NCBI RefSeq assembly: GCF_001549985.1
Contig: NZ_LROZ01000001.1
Location: 186,001-250,000 of the forward strand
Length of the DNA stretch: 64,000 nucleotides
From: Myroides odoratus
GTDB lineage: Bacteria; Bacteroidota; Bacteroidia; Flavobacteriales; Flavobacteriaceae
Direction of reading: 5' to 3'
Position numbers and translations under genes: made by a program. The notes under the pieces were generated by a model. It had not been told where the DNA came from. It was given only the letters and a program-made list of their open reading frames with translations, and made no database searches. The number at the start of each line of letters is the position of its first letter. Position 1 is the stretch's first letter. Below, one piece after another: positions 42,749 to 52,550 of the stretch.

Positions 42749-42773
42749 TTCAACTTGATATTGAATAAAAAAA
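42749..42773 (+). repeat. Right copy of the 25-bp direct repeat flanking the AbiE module
   Basis: Exact repeat of 41002-41026. It runs into the perfect terminator at 42774, which looks like the original terminator of the DUF2797 gene. Confidence 0.9.
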
Positions 42774-42799
42774 GGAAGCTGTACAGCTTCCTTTTTTTT
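42767..42799. terminator. Bidirectional terminator with perfect palindrome
   Basis: GGAAGCTGTACAGCTTCC (42774-42791) is flanked by seven A and eight T. It serves the minus-strand AsmA gene and, before the AbiE insertion, probably the DUF2797 gene. Confidence 0.85.
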
Positions 42800-42800
42800 G

Positions 42801-45449
42801 TTATTCACTTTTCTTTTTGCCGAAAAGATCTTTCAATCCCTTTCCTATTTTCTCCACCGTTTCTTCGGCTTCTTTTTTCTTGTTCTCACTTTCAGGAGTG
42901 GATTCTCCATTGGCATTTTCTTTGCCTTTATTTCCACCAGTCAAGAGATCTTTCAATGCATCTTTTCCTTTGTCAAGGTATTTGTTTGCCTGATCTTCTG
43001 CTATTTGTTTGGTAAGATTCGTCACAACTTCATTCATATTCGTCCCTACCTTTGGTGCACTAAAATCACCCGTCAATCCTACTTTTACAGGAATTGCATC
43101 ATATTTAGCACTTTCTTGTGGACTTAATTTTGCCAATAAATTCGCTACATCAGAACCTAGCATTTTAGCAGGTACTTTAAAATCTAACGTATAATTCATT
43201 TGTTGATCAAATCCATGTTCTCCAGAAACTTGAACATTCATGTCTTTCACTTTGAAATCAAAAGGAGAAACTTGTACTTTACCATCTTTGAACTTCAGGT
43301 GAATGCGCTTATTGTTCAAATCGAGTTTACTTAAATCCACAAATTTAACTGCTGAATCTAAAGAAGATAGTAACTTTGAATTTGCTACATTCACCTGTGA
43401 ATTTAAAATATCTCCGGTAAGATCACCAGAAAGCGTATTCATAATTGGTGAAAAATCACTGCTTGCAAGTTGACCATCTAATTTGATATTGGCATTAATA
43501 TTTCCTGCAATAATTCCCGCTATAGGTGCAATTTTTTTCAAGAACTCAAATTGGGTAAATGTCTCTTTAATATCTAGTGTTTTCAGTCCTAAATCCATAG
43601 CAAACTTAGGTTGTGTACCTTTGGTTGATACATCCCCAGCAAATAACAATTTCCCTCCGAAAATATCCGTTGTCATATTTTCCAAGCGTGCTGTCTCGTC
43701 TTTTACGATAAGACGACCTTTTACATTTTTCAACGTTAGATTATCATAGACCACGGTTTTTGCATCTGCATTTAACGTACAATCTAAGAAAGCAGGTATT
43801 TTTAGGGATTCTGCTGCTTTGCCCGCAGGTGCTTTCTCCTCTTTTGTTTGCTCTGTTGCTTTAGGTGTATCCTCTTTTAATAAATCCGCTAGAATAAAAT
43901 TCGTAGAACGAACATTAAAGTTTCCTTTTAAGGTTTGTTTGTTGAATAAGAATCCATACAAATTATCCAAACGTCCATCTGCAGCGACGTCAGTTTGCCC
44001 CGTAACTAAAACAAACTTATTCAAGCTGACATAATTCGGATTAAACGTAATAGCCGCTTCTTTGATATCCAATGGCTTCGCCATGGCGTCCGAAGCAAAA
44101 TGGAAATTCGTCAAGCTAATATCTCCTGCGTTTTTAATATTTTGATACTGACTCTTCTCTACGGAATTCATATCAAAATTCGTGGTTACATTGGCTTTCA
44201 AAATTCCCGTTAACGGAACATCCATCTGTACTGGATATGCTTTTGTGACATTGGCTAAATTAATTACTCCATTCAACTTAGCATCTACGATAGGATTCTC
44301 TGTAATATTTTTAATATTGGCACTTGCATGGAAGACATCTTGATCAATTTTAAACGACAGCTTATTCAAATCAACATAAGTATCTTTCATTAGCCCCGTT
44401 TTATTTATAACCTGCATATCAAGAACAATTTGCTCCACTGCTTTAGGCAAATCAGGATATTTGAAAGACGCTTTATTTGCTGCCATTTCAATCGCTAGTG
44501 TAGGGATAGTCGTTTCCGTTAAATTTCCTTTCACTTGCCCTTTTACTTTAAATTCACCTGTTGTTGTTACCCCTTTCAATCCTCCGGCATAGGCTTCAGG
44601 TATTAAACCTAAAAAGTTTTTAAAATCTGAATCTGGTGTAGCAAATGACAAATCAAAAGCCTGTCCTTCTTCTAACAATTGAACTTTTCCATCAAATTGC
44701 AAAGGCAATTGATTAATCAATGCTTTATTCTCTTTGAAGGTATAAATCTGTTGATCCATATCCATACCAATCATCGCATCCAAAGATAGCTGTACTTGGT
44801 TCAAAAATGAAGTTCCATCCATCACAAAAGAAACCTTTGCTTTTGATTTCGTATCTAAATCTAAAATATTAGCCGTTAAATTTCCTTTTCCCTCATGATT
44901 AAACTCATCAATAATAAACTGCATTTTTGAGCTTAAATCAGTATAGGTAATTTTGGTATTTTCAATTTGATAATGTTGCAAGGCCAGAGAAAATGGTTTA
45001 TCCTCTTTATCTTCCTCCTCATCTTTATCTTCCTCATCTTTCAGGGCAATGTCATAGTTGGCAATACCTTGTTCATTCACTAAGACATTAATCGCGGCAT
45101 CTTTAAGTAAGATTTCTTCGATATTCATTGGCTTATCGGCTCCATTGAACAATTCCATGACTGACATTTGCAATCCGATCGTCTGTGCATGTAATAGTGT
45201 ATCCCCTTGAAAAGGTTCGGTATTGACGATTGTCAACCCGTCAATAGTCACGGTTGCTTTCGGAAAATTCTTCAATAAACTCAAATTTACTTTATCAAAA
45301 GACACCGTTGCAGTTAGGTTATCATTGATTGTTTTGAGCACTAAATCTTGAATTTTTCCTTTAAATAAAAATGGAGCAGCGAGTAGTAATAGGAAAATTC
45401 CCAATACAATTCCACCAATCCATAATCCAACTTTTTTCTTCATAGTCAT
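42801..45449 (-). CDS. AsmA-family envelope protein
   Basis: The protein has 882 residues. A second ATG two codons in (45443, MKKKVGLWIGG) is an equally good start. One N-terminal helix (KVGLWIGGIVLGIFLLLLAAPFLF, about 6-29) anchors it in the inner membrane. The AsmA N-domain begins VSFDKVNLSLLKNFPKATVTIDGLTI. A strongly acidic stretch rich in E, D and K occurs at about 140-155. The long middle is repetitive beta strand, and the C-terminal AsmA_2 region includes FGGKLLFAGDVSTKGTQPKF and SLDSAVKFVDLSKLDL. The end is charged and probably disordered (about 835-882). AsmA-like proteins bridge the periplasm and are linked to phospholipid transport to the outer membrane. Confidence 0.88.
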   Translation of the reverse strand: MTMKKKVGLWIGGIVLGIFLLLLAAPFLFKGKIQDLVLKTINDNLTATVSFDKVNLSLLKNFPKATVTIDGLTIVNTEPFQGDTLLHAQTIGLQMSVMELFNGADKPMNIEEILLKDAAINVLVNEQGIANYDIALKDEEDKDEEEDKEDKPFSLALQHYQIENTKITYTDLSSKMQFIIDEFNHEGKGNLTANILDLDTKSKAKVSFVMDGTSFLNQVQLSLDAMIGMDMDQQIYTFKENKALINQLPLQFDGKVQLLEEGQAFDLSFATPDSDFKNFLGLIPEAYAGGLKGVTTTGEFKVKGQVKGNLTETTIPTLAIEMAANKASFKYPDLPKAVEQIVLDMQVINKTGLMKDTYVDLNKLSFKIDQDVFHASANIKNITENPIVDAKLNGVINLANVTKAYPVQMDVPLTGILKANVTTNFDMNSVEKSQYQNIKNAGDISLTNFHFASDAMAKPLDIKEAAITFNPNYVSLNKFVLVTGQTDVAADGRLDNLYGFLFNKQTLKGNFNVRSTNFILADLLKEDTPKATEQTKEEKAPAGKAAESLKIPAFLDCTLNADAKTVVYDNLTLKNVKGRLIVKDETARLENMTTDIFGGKLLFAGDVSTKGTQPKFAMDLGLKTLDIKETFTQFEFLKKIAPIAGIIAGNINANIKLDGQLASSDFSPIMNTLSGDLTGDILNSQVNVANSKLLSSLDSAVKFVDLSKLDLNNKRIHLKFKDGKVQVSPFDFKVKDMNVQVSGEHGFDQQMNYTLDFKVPAKMLGSDVANLLAKLSPQESAKYDAIPVKVGLTGDFSAPKVGTNMNEVVTNLTKQIAEDQANKYLDKGKDALKDLLTGGNKGKENANGESTPESENKKKEAEETVEKIGKGLKDLFGKKKSE

Positions 45450-45471
45450 TTAATTTTCATACAAAATAACA

Positions 45472-45510
45472 AAAAAAAGAGTCAACTCAAATGATATGAG
45501 TTGACTCTTT
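45472..45510 (-). terminator. Intrinsic terminator after sppA
   Basis: AAAGAGTCAACTCA and TGAGTTGACTCTTT pair around a 7-base loop. The A run on the plus strand gives the T tract for the minus-strand sppA transcript. It separates sppA from the AsmA gene. Confidence 0.85.
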
Positions 45511-45533
45511 CCTTATATTAGGTAAATCTTAAC

Positions 45534-47294
45534 CTATTGAATCTTAATTTCGAAAGGCATGATTGCCTGTGCTCCTTTTAGTGAATTAAAGTAGTTTAAT
45601 CGTTCCATCATTTCAAAATTCTCTTGTCCGATTTTTTCTTTCAGCAATTCATCTTGTGTTTGCATGATTGAGGCTCCTAAGAAATTGCGCAATAAATCAT
45701 TGAATTTTAATTCATATTCTGGATAACTCACTACGTTATACTCTTCGATTTCAACTTTATTTGCTGCATAAGCAATCGCTGCATCCAACCCTCCTAATTC
45801 ATCCACTAATCCTTTTTGTAAAGCATCGACTCCAGTCCAAACACGTCCTTGTGCAATTTCATCTACTTGTTCAAAGGTCATATTACGACCTGCTGCTACA
45901 CGATTCACAAATGTTTCATAGATAAACTCAATGCTTTCTGTTACTTCCGTTTTAAACGATTCGTCAACTTTTCTGAATGGGCTATACGAAGCTGCATTTT
46001 GGTGTGTTTTTACTTGTTCCGCATTCACGCCATATTTAGTTGCTAAGGTGCTAAAGTTTGGCAACATACCAAATACTCCAATCGATCCCGTAATCGTTGC
46101 TGGATCAGCAAAAATACGATCAGCACCACAAGAAATATAATACCCCCCTGAAGCGGCTAAATCTCCCATAGAAACAATCACTGGTTTTACTTTTTTCGTC
46201 AATTCGATTTCTCTCCAAATTAACTCTGAGGTTAAAGCACTCCCCCCTGGACTATTTACACGTAAGACAATCGCTTTTACTTTATCATTCTGACGCGCTT
46301 TTCTCAACGCTCTATTCACAGATCCTTCTCCAATAAAGCTCACATTTCCTTCACCGTTCAAGATTTGTCCTTGTGCGTAAATAACAGCAATTTGATCTGT
46401 TGTTGCTTTTTTCGTACTTGGTGCACCTGCTTTAATATATTCCAATACATCTATTTTGTTGTATTCTTTATCCTGTGCGACGTCTAATGCTTTTTTAATT
46501 CCAGCGTGATACTCATCTTCATACGCTACTTTATCTACCAATTTTACTTGCAATGCTCTTTCTGGTGTTCGAGCCGCCAAGTTCGTTGCAATAGCATTTA
46601 AACTATCTACAGAAATATTTCTACTTTTCGAAATATCGTTTACCAAGGTTCCCCAAATAGAATTCAAGAAAACCGTAATTTGTTCTCTGTTGGCTTCACT
46701 CATTTGTTTTTCTAAATAAGGTTCCACCGCACTTTTATATTTTCCGTGGCGAATCACTTCCATGTGAACCCCCGTTTGATCTTGCAATCCTTTTAGATAT
46801 AAGATTTCTGTTGATAACCCACGAAAATCAACCCCTCCTACTGGGTTAACGTATACTGTATCTGCAACAGAACTCAGGTAATATTCTCCTTGCGAAAACG
46901 TATCTGCATAAGACACGACAAATTTTCCACTTTGTTTGAAGTCTTCTAATTTTTCTCTGATTTCTCTACGTTGTACAAACCCCAAAGAAGAAACATTATT
47001 GAGCAATGAAATTCCTTTGATGCGATCATCCTCTTTCGCTTGTTCTATTGCCATCAACACATTCGAAACACCGTCTTTACTTTCGTCGCTAAAGTTGAAA
47101 TCTTTATAACTAAACTTTCCACCGTAATCATATTGAACGGTTGATAAATCTAAATTAAGAACGGAATTATTCTTAACGATTACTTTATCTGAGCTTCCAG
47201 CTACAGCAGCAAAGACAATCAAACCAAAAAACAACAAACCAAAAAAGATGAACAGTCCTAGTAATGTTGCTAATAAATTTCTTAAAAACTTCAT
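45534..47294 (-). CDS. sppA: Signal peptide peptidase SppA (67-kDa type)
   Basis: The protein has 586 residues. One N-terminal membrane helix (about 5-32) is followed by two tandem S49/ClpP-like domains, as in the long E. coli form. The catalytic Lys is in the N-domain: VIRHGKYKSAVEPYLEKQMS (about 184-203). The nucleophile Ser is in the C-domain: MGDLAASGGYYISCGADRIFADP (about 375-397), preceded by LRVNSPGGSALTSELIWREI. The split of Lys and Ser between domains is as in known SppA. It degrades signal peptides left in the inner membrane. The promoter is probably at 47377-47384. Confidence 0.94.
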   Translation of the reverse strand: MKFLRNLLATLLGLFIFFGLLFFGLIVFAAVAGSSDKVIVKNNSVLNLDLSTVQYDYGGKFSYKDFNFSDESKDGVSNVLMAIEQAKEDDRIKGISLLNNVSSLGFVQRREIREKLEDFKQSGKFVVSYADTFSQGEYYLSSVADTVYVNPVGGVDFRGLSTEILYLKGLQDQTGVHMEVIRHGKYKSAVEPYLEKQMSEANREQITVFLNSIWGTLVNDISKSRNISVDSLNAIATNLAARTPERALQVKLVDKVAYEDEYHAGIKKALDVAQDKEYNKIDVLEYIKAGAPSTKKATTDQIAVIYAQGQILNGEGNVSFIGEGSVNRALRKARQNDKVKAIVLRVNSPGGSALTSELIWREIELTKKVKPVIVSMGDLAASGGYYISCGADRIFADPATITGSIGVFGMLPNFSTLATKYGVNAEQVKTHQNAASYSPFRKVDESFKTEVTESIEFIYETFVNRVAAGRNMTFEQVDEIAQGRVWTGVDALQKGLVDELGGLDAAIAYAANKVEIEEYNVVSYPEYELKFNDLLRNFLGASIMQTQDELLKEKIGQENFEMMERLNYFNSLKGAQAIMPFEIKIQ

Positions 47295-47376
47295 AGTATT
47301 CTATTTTACTGGATTAGTATACGCTATCGAACAAATGTTACAAAATAAGTATTTTATTTTCATTCAATATCTCCTA

Positions 47377-47384
47377 CAAAGTTA
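47377..47384 (-). promoter_or_regulatory. Probable sppA promoter -7 box (TAACTTTG, minus strand)
   Basis: CAAAGTTA on the plus strand reads TAACTTTG on the minus strand, giving an approximately 80-base leader to sppA. No -33 TTG is seen. Confidence 0.4.
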
Positions 47385-47408
47385 GCATTAATTAAAATTT
47401 CTTTTACT

Positions 47409-47416
47409 TACTTTTG
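47409..47416 (+). promoter_or_regulatory. Promoter -7 box (TACTTTTG) of the folK fusion gene, nearly abutting the ATG
   Basis: TACTTTTG ends only 4 bases before the ATG at 47421. If used, the transcript would start at or inside the start codon. Confidence 0.45.
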
Positions 47417-47420
47417 TCTC

Positions 47421-48557
47421 ATGAATACGCAAAATACGCTGGTTTTATCCCTTGGAACCAATCAAGGCGACAAAAAAGCAAACCTTAATAAAGCTATAGA
47501 ACTGATAAACAACGAAATAGGAACCGTTATTACCGTTTCTCCTATTTACGAATTTCCTGCATGGGGTTTTGAAAGTGAGCCATTTTTTAACTGTGCCTTA
47601 GTTCTTCATACCCTTTTAGATGCACAAACAGCTATTGCTAAAATCTTAGAAGCAGAAAAAACATTAGGTCGCATTCGTCACCAACAGGTGGGCTATGCTG
47701 CGCGAACTATTGATATTGATATTATTGCTTTCAACGAGGCAATTATCCAAGAGCCCAATCTGGTGGTTCCTCATCCGTTGATGCAAGACCGTCTTTTTGT
47801 ATTACAACCTATGGCTGATTTACAATTGGACTGGGTTCACCCTATACTTAAAAAGAGCTGTCAACAGTTAGTACAAGATTGCACGGATCAAACGACATTC
47901 AAACAAGTAGAAGTGTTATCTACCCCTTTACAAGATCATCCCTTACGCAAATTAAATTTCGTAGCTATTGAAGGAAATATTGGAGCAGGTAAAACAACGT
48001 TGACACATCGCATTGCGGAAGATTTTAATGCTAAAAGTATTTTTGAAGGTTTTGCTGACAATCCTTTTCTTCCTAAATTTTATGAAGATGCCAAGCGTTA
48101 TGCATTTCCTTTAGAAATGTCTTTCTTAGCGGACCGCTATGCTCAACTTGCTGATGATTTAGCTCAATTTGATTTGTTCAAAGAGTTTATCATTGCAGAT
48201 TATTATATTTTCAAATCCTTGATTTTTGCTCAAATTACCTTGGAGGAAGATGAATTTCGCTTGTATCAACAAGTGTTTGATATCATGTATAAAGAAACTC
48301 CAAAACCAGATTTATATGTTTTCCTCTATCAGAATACCGATCGTTTATTAGAGAATATTCAGAAGAGAGGGCGATCCTATGAAAATGATATCTCCGGACA
48401 ATACCTAGATAAAGTTACCCAGGGCTATTTCAATTTCATGAAGACCCTACCGGCAGAAAAAGTATTGGTCATTGATATCTCAGACTTAGACTTTGTAGCC
48501 AATCAAGCGGATTATATTCAAATCCTAAATCAGATTGAAACCAAATTGACAACATAA
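47421..48557 (+). CDS. folK: HPPK (FolK) - deoxynucleoside kinase fusion protein
   Basis: This protein of 378 residues has two enzymes in one chain. Residues 1-150 are 6-hydroxymethyl-dihydropterin pyrophosphokinase of folate synthesis: LSLGTNQGDKKANLNKAI, SPIYEFPAWGFESEPFFNCAL, and the HPPK signature RTIDIDIIAFN near residue 96, followed by VVPHPLMQDRLFVL. After a linker, residues about 178-378 form a deoxynucleoside kinase with P-loop FVAIEGNIGAGKTTLTHRIA, EMSFLADRYAQL, DYYIFKSLIFAQI, PDLYVFLYQNTDRLLENIQKRGRSYE and a closing lid region. The kinase salvages deoxynucleosides; from the family it may prefer deoxyadenosine. I recall the same fusion in other flavobacteria. Both halves look catalytically intact. 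Confidence 0.92.
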   Translation: MNTQNTLVLSLGTNQGDKKANLNKAIELINNEIGTVITVSPIYEFPAWGFESEPFFNCALVLHTLLDAQTAIAKILEAEKTLGRIRHQQVGYAARTIDIDIIAFNEAIIQEPNLVVPHPLMQDRLFVLQPMADLQLDWVHPILKKSCQQLVQDCTDQTTFKQVEVLSTPLQDHPLRKLNFVAIEGNIGAGKTTLTHRIAEDFNAKSIFEGFADNPFLPKFYEDAKRYAFPLEMSFLADRYAQLADDLAQFDLFKEFIIADYYIFKSLIFAQITLEEDEFRLYQQVFDIMYKETPKPDLYVFLYQNTDRLLENIQKRGRSYENDISGQYLDKVTQGYFNFMKTLPAEKVLVIDISDLDFVANQADYIQILNQIETKLTT

Positions 48558-48597
48558 AAAAAAGCTCCAATAACCTTTTGTTTATTGGAGCTTTTTT
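48556..48597. terminator. Bidirectional terminator between the folK fusion and the convergent methyltransferase
   Basis: AAGCTCCAATAA and TTATTGGAGCTT pair around a short loop, flanked by A and T runs. Confidence 0.88.
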
Positions 48598-48601
48598 ATT
48601 T

Positions 48602-49129
48602 TTATTGCATTTGCTGAAATAAATCCCAAATAACAATTCCAGTACTTACCGCTATATTCAAGGAATGTTTCGTTCCGATTTGTGGTATTTCAATTACTCC
48701 ATCACTCAAATCTACTACCCCTTGAGAAACTCCTTTTACTTCATTTCCGAATACTAACGCGTATTTTTGTCCGTCTTCAATTTGAAAATCGTTCAACATC
48801 ACACTATTTTCTACTTGTTCAATAGCTTGAACAGAAACTCCTTCTTCCTTCAATCGTTTGACAACCTCAATGACATCTTTAACATATTCCCAGGCTACGG
48901 TTTCTGTTGCTCCAAGCGCTGTTTTATGTATTTCTTTATTGGGTGGTGTTGCTGTAATTCCGCATAAATACACTTTTTCTACCAAAAAAGCATCACACGT
49001 TCTAAAAACAGATCCGATGTTATGTAAACTTCTTACATCATCTAATACAACAATAATCGGTGTTTTATCTGATGTTTTAAACTCGTCAACACTCTTTCTA
49101 TCTAATTCACTATTGGCTAATTTTCGCAT
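48602..49129 (-). CDS. SPOUT-family RNA 2-O-ribose methyltransferase (TrmH-like)
   Basis: This 175-residue protein consists of little more than the SPOUT domain. Motif 1 is VVLDDVRSLHNIGSVFRTCDAF (about 27-48), motif 2 is YALVFGNEVKGVSQ (about 125-138), and motif 3 is IEIPQIGTKHSLNIAVSTGIVIWDL (about 146-170). It contains the Asn, Glu and Ser/Asn residues that build the SAM knot. It lacks the extra RNA-binding domain of the protein at 10012-10752, so the two probably have different targets. The size suits a tRNA enzyme (Gm18 or a wobble-position methyltransferase), but this is not decided by the sequence. Confidence 0.88.
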   Translation of the reverse strand: MRKLANSELDRKSVDEFKTSDKTPIIVVLDDVRSLHNIGSVFRTCDAFLVEKVYLCGITATPPNKEIHKTALGATETVAWEYVKDVIEVVKRLKEEGVSVQAIEQVENSVMLNDFQIEDGQKYALVFGNEVKGVSQGVVDLSDGVIEIPQIGTKHSLNIAVSTGIVIWDLFQQMQ

Positions 49130-49149
49130 AATAATGGGCTATATTTCTG

Positions 49150-49181
49150 CAAAAATATTGATTATACTAATACTAGACCAA
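49150..49181 (-). promoter_or_regulatory. Promoter of the SPOUT methyltransferase gene (TTG-N21-TATTTTTG, minus strand)
   Basis: On the minus strand TTG (49181-49179) is followed after 21 bases by TATTTTTG (49157-49150), 20 bases before the ATG at 49129. Confidence 0.65.
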
Positions 49182-49281
49182 TATTTAATCCATGAAAATT
49201 AAAAACAGATTCACCTTCCTTCCTTCTTTCCATCCAATGTAAATAAGGCTATATTTTTAACTAATCTTTCATATCGTTTAA

Positions 49282-49312
49282 TTGTTAAACCTTTTGAAGT
49301 TCAATATTTTTG
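49282..49312 (+). promoter_or_regulatory. Promoter of the FUSC-like gene (TTG-N20-TATTTTTG)
   Basis: TTG at 49282-49284, a 20-base spacer and TATTTTTG at 49305-49312, 17 bases before the ATG at 49330. Confidence 0.7.
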
Positions 49313-49329
49313 TAGGCTAAAATTTGAAT

Positions 49330-49842
49330 ATGTTTCACGAATTAATCAAAAAAGTAATTACCTCTGCCGTTTTCATTTATACTGTTCGTTGTCTTCTTGG
49401 TTTCTGCATCGGCTATTATTTTTATATTTACTTTGAGGATCACGAAACTTTGTGGACGATTATTTCGATTATTTTAGTGATTTCACCAGAGGGGCAAAAT
49501 TCTAAAAAGCTATCTATTGAGCGGTTTAAATCTAACTTAGTTGGTTCTGTTGTTGGTTTAATTTGCTTAGAACTACACACCCCTAACTTAGTTGTTATTT
49601 TATTTGGTATCCTGTTGACCATCTTGATTTGTTATTTCTTTAAAATTCTTAATATGGCACGCGTGGCTCTGGTTTCCTTAGTCATCATATTAGTACAACC
49701 TATTTCAGGTTTGACAGAAATGACTCCTTTATGGCGATTTTTAGCCGTTACCATTGGATGTTTGATTGGCTTACTCATTGTTATTTTTACCTCCATTCCG
49801 ATTCGTCGATTGAAGCGCTATTACGACCTTCCTTTATCGTAA
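49330..49842 (+). CDS. Small FUSC/aromatic-acid-exporter-like membrane protein
   Basis: From the ATG at 49330 the protein has 170 residues. A TTG two codons earlier is unlikely. It has about five hydrophobic segments in two clusters: VITSAVFIYTVRCLLGFCIGYYFYIYF, LWTIISIILVISPEGQNS, FKSNLVGSVVGLICLEL, LVVILFGILLTILICYFF, ALVSLVIILVQPI, then LAVTIGCLIGLLIVIFTSIPIRRL. The order helix, helix, SPEG loop, RFKSNLVGSVVG resembles the membrane half of FUSC or ArAE exporters without their soluble domain. It would act in the inner membrane, perhaps as an oligomer; the substrate is unknown. It is a single gene between two promoters. Confidence 0.75.
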   Translation: MFHELIKKVITSAVFIYTVRCLLGFCIGYYFYIYFEDHETLWTIISIILVISPEGQNSKKLSIERFKSNLVGSVVGLICLELHTPNLVVILFGILLTILICYFFKILNMARVALVSLVIILVQPISGLTEMTPLWRFLAVTIGCLIGLLIVIFTSIPIRRLKRYYDLPLS

Positions 49843-49880
49843 AAAATCTTTCTGTTTTAGCTATCTCACTAATCTTACTG

Positions 49881-49888
49881 TATATTTG
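49881..49888 (+). promoter_or_regulatory. Promoter -7 box (TATATTTG) of mutS
   Basis: TATATTTG ends 32 bases before the mutS ATG at 49921. Confidence 0.6.
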
Positions 49889-49920
49889 TAACTTCGTCTA
49901 AATACCTAAAAACACAAAAT

Positions 49921-52521
49921 ATGGCTGCGAAAGAAAAAGCGACAAAAGAAACTCCGTTAATGAAGCAATACAATGACATAAAGGCTAAATATCCAGATGC
50001 TTGTTTGTTGTTTCGCGTAGGAGATTTTTATGAAACTTTTGGAGAGGATGCTATTCGTACGGCTCAGATTTTAGGCATTACCCTAACCAAACGTGGCGCT
50101 GGATCGTCTAGTGAAACAGAGTTAGCAGGATTTCCTCATCACTCCATTAATGTTTATTTACCCAAATTAGTCAAAGCAGGACTTCGCGTTGCAATATGTG
50201 ATCAGTTGGAAGATCCTAAAATGACGAAAACGATTGTAAAAAGAGGAGTTACAGAATTGGTAACCCCAGGTGTTGCCTTGAATGATGAAGTACTACAATC
50301 CAAATCCAACAACTTTTTGTGTGCGGTTCACTTTACAAAAAAAGCATTAGGTATCGCTTTTTTGGATGTATCAACAGGTGAGTTTTTCACATCAGAGGGA
50401 GATGCGGAATACATCGATAAGCTTTTGCAAAACTTCAATCCCAGTGAGATTTTAGTGCAAAAAAGCAACAAAGTTACCTTTCAACAGCAATTTAGTTCTG
50501 CCTATAATCTCTTCTTTTTGGATGATTGGGTTTTCAAAGAAGACTTTGCATTTGAATCCTTAACCAAACACTTCCAAACCAATTCATTAAAAGGATTCGG
50601 TATTGAAGATTTAACTGATGGTATTATTGCATGTGGTGCGGTATTACATTATCTTTCAGAGACCCAACACACGCGAATCAAACATATTTCAAACATTCAG
50701 CGCATAGCAGAAGATGCATATGTGTGGATGGATCGCTTTACTATTCGAAATTTAGAGCTTTACCAAAGCAGTAATTTCAATGCCATTACCCTATTGGATG
50801 TGATTGATAAAACCTTATCTCCTATGGGAGGAAGGTTACTCAAACGCTGGTTGGCACTTCCTTTAAAAAAGAAGAAAAGCATTGTAGAACGCCATGAAAT
50901 TGTAGAGTTACTTACACAGAAACAAGATACACTTGCCTTTTTTCAAGGACAGATTAAAAAGATATCCGATTTAGAGCGATTAACCTCTAAAATTGCAACG
51001 GGGAAAGTATCTCCGCGCGAGCTTTTATTTTTAAAAGAATCCTTGGATGCTATTATCCCTTTAAAAGAACAAGCGTTAAAAAGCAAAAATGATTCCTTGA
51101 AAATTATTGGGGATCAACTACATGATTGTGGTTTATTGCGAGAGCGTATTGCTCAAACAATTCATCCGGATGCTCCTGTAGCCATTAGCAAAGGAAATGC
51201 CATTGCTTTTGGCATTAATGAAGAATTAGATGAATTGCGCAATATATCATCGACAGGTAAAAGCTACCTCGATGAAATGGAACAAAGAGAGAGCCAACAA
51301 ACGAGTATTCCTTCGTTAAAAATCGCTTTCAACAATGTATTTGGGTATTACATTGAAGTGCGCAATACACACAAAGACAAGGTACCTGCAGCCTGGATCC
51401 GCAAACAAACCCTAGTCAATGCAGAACGCTACATTACTGAAGAGCTAAAAGCGTATGAAAATAAAATCTTAGGTGCTGAAGAAAAAATCAGTCAGCTTGA
51501 AGGCCAGATTTACGATGAATTTGTTCAATGGTGTGGGCAATACATCCAACCAGTACAATTAAATGCTCATTTAGTAGCTCAATTAGACTGCTTATCTTCC
51601 TTCGCTCAATTGGCATTGGAAAACAATTATGTACGTCCAGTACTTGATGATAGCTACGACTTAGAGATTAAAGATGGCCGCCATCCTGTAATTGAAAAAC
51701 AATTACCTTTTGATAAACCTTACATCACCAACGATGTATTTTTAAATAATTCTACCCAGCAAATCATTATGATTACAGGGCCTAATATGTCGGGAAAATC
51801 TGCTATTTTGCGCCAAACAGCTTTAATTGTCCTATTGGCTCAAATGGGGTGTTTTGTACCTGCAGCAGCTGTTCGCATGGGAATTGTAGATAAAATATTC
51901 ACTCGTGTAGGCGCTTCTGATAATATTTCTATGGGTGAATCTACCTTTATGGTTGAGATGAACGAAACGGCCTCTATTTTAAATAATATTTCTGATCGCA
52001 GTTTAGTTTTACTCGATGAAATTGGCCGTGGAACGAGTACATATGATGGTATTTCAATCGCTTGGGCCATTGCTGAATTTTTACATCAACATCCTTCCAA
52101 ACCGAAAACCTTATTTGCGACGCACTATCATGAATTAAATGATATGCAAGAGCATTTCGAAGGAGTCAAAAACTACAACGTATCAGTTAAAGAACTCAAA
52201 GACAACGTTTTGTTTATTCGAAAACTAATTCCAGGTGGAAGTGCGCATAGTTTTGGTATACACGTGGCTAAGATGGCCGGTATGCCTCAAATTGTTATTA
52301 ACCGTGCACAAAAAATGCTGAAGCAATTGGAAAAAACGCATCACAAAGATGGAGATATCCAACTTAAACCTGTAGAACAAGATTTACAATTGAGTATTTT
52401 CAATATTGATGATCCTTTACTCAGTAGTTTGAAAGATGAATTATCCGTCATTGACATCAATACCTTAACACCAGTAGAGGCTTTGATGAAATTACATGAA
52501 CTCAAAAAGATGATTCAATAA
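49921..52521 (+). CDS. mutS: DNA mismatch repair protein MutS
   Basis: This 866-residue protein is full-length MutS1. The mismatch-reading domain opens with the F-x-E motif in [17 protein letters not shown] (about 28-44). The connector, lever and clamp domains follow (for example [38 protein letters not shown]). The ABC-type ATPase has Walker [18 protein letters not shown] (about 617-634), the signature [17 protein letters not shown], Walker [18 protein letters not shown] and the H-loop [11 protein letters not shown]-terminal tail follows. It binds mispaired bases and recruits MutL. It is a single-gene unit followed by a terminator. Confidence 0.97.
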   Translation: MAAKEKATKETPLMKQYNDIKAKYPDACLLFRVGDFYETFGEDAIRTAQILGITLTKRGAGSSSETELAGFPHHSINVYLPKLVKAGLRVAICDQLEDPKMTKTIVKRGVTELVTPGVALNDEVLQSKSNNFLCAVHFTKKALGIAFLDVSTGEFFTSEGDAEYIDKLLQNFNPSEILVQKSNKVTFQQQFSSAYNLFFLDDWVFKEDFAFESLTKHFQTNSLKGFGIEDLTDGIIACGAVLHYLSETQHTRIKHISNIQRIAEDAYVWMDRFTIRNLELYQSSNFNAITLLDVIDKTLSPMGGRLLKRWLALPLKKKKSIVERHEIVELLTQKQDTLAFFQGQIKKISDLERLTSKIATGKVSPRELLFLKESLDAIIPLKEQALKSKNDSLKIIGDQLHDCGLLRERIAQTIHPDAPVAISKGNAIAFGINEELDELRNISSTGKSYLDEMEQRESQQTSIPSLKIAFNNVFGYYIEVRNTHKDKVPAAWIRKQTLVNAERYITEELKAYENKILGAEEKISQLEGQIYDEFVQWCGQYIQPVQLNAHLVAQLDCLSSFAQLALENNYVRPVLDDSYDLEIKDGRHPVIEKQLPFDKPYITNDVFLNNSTQQIIMITGPNMSGKSAILRQTALIVLLAQMGCFVPAAAVRMGIVDKIFTRVGASDNISMGESTFMVEMNETASILNNISDRSLVLLDEIGRGTSTYDGISIAWAIAEFLHQHPSKPKTLFATHYHELNDMQEHFEGVKNYNVSVKELKDNVLFIRKLIPGGSAHSFGIHVAKMAGMPQIVINRAQKMLKQLEKTHHKDGDIQLKPVEQDLQLSIFNIDDPLLSSLKDELSVIDINTLTPVEALMKLHELKKMIQ

Positions 52522-52550
52522 ATAAAAAAGATAGTAAAAACACAAGATAT

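Noticed and set aside
41067..42773. Insertion sequence or transposon
   Set aside because: There is no transposase and no terminal inverted repeats; the flanking 25-bp repeats are direct and come from the host gene end.
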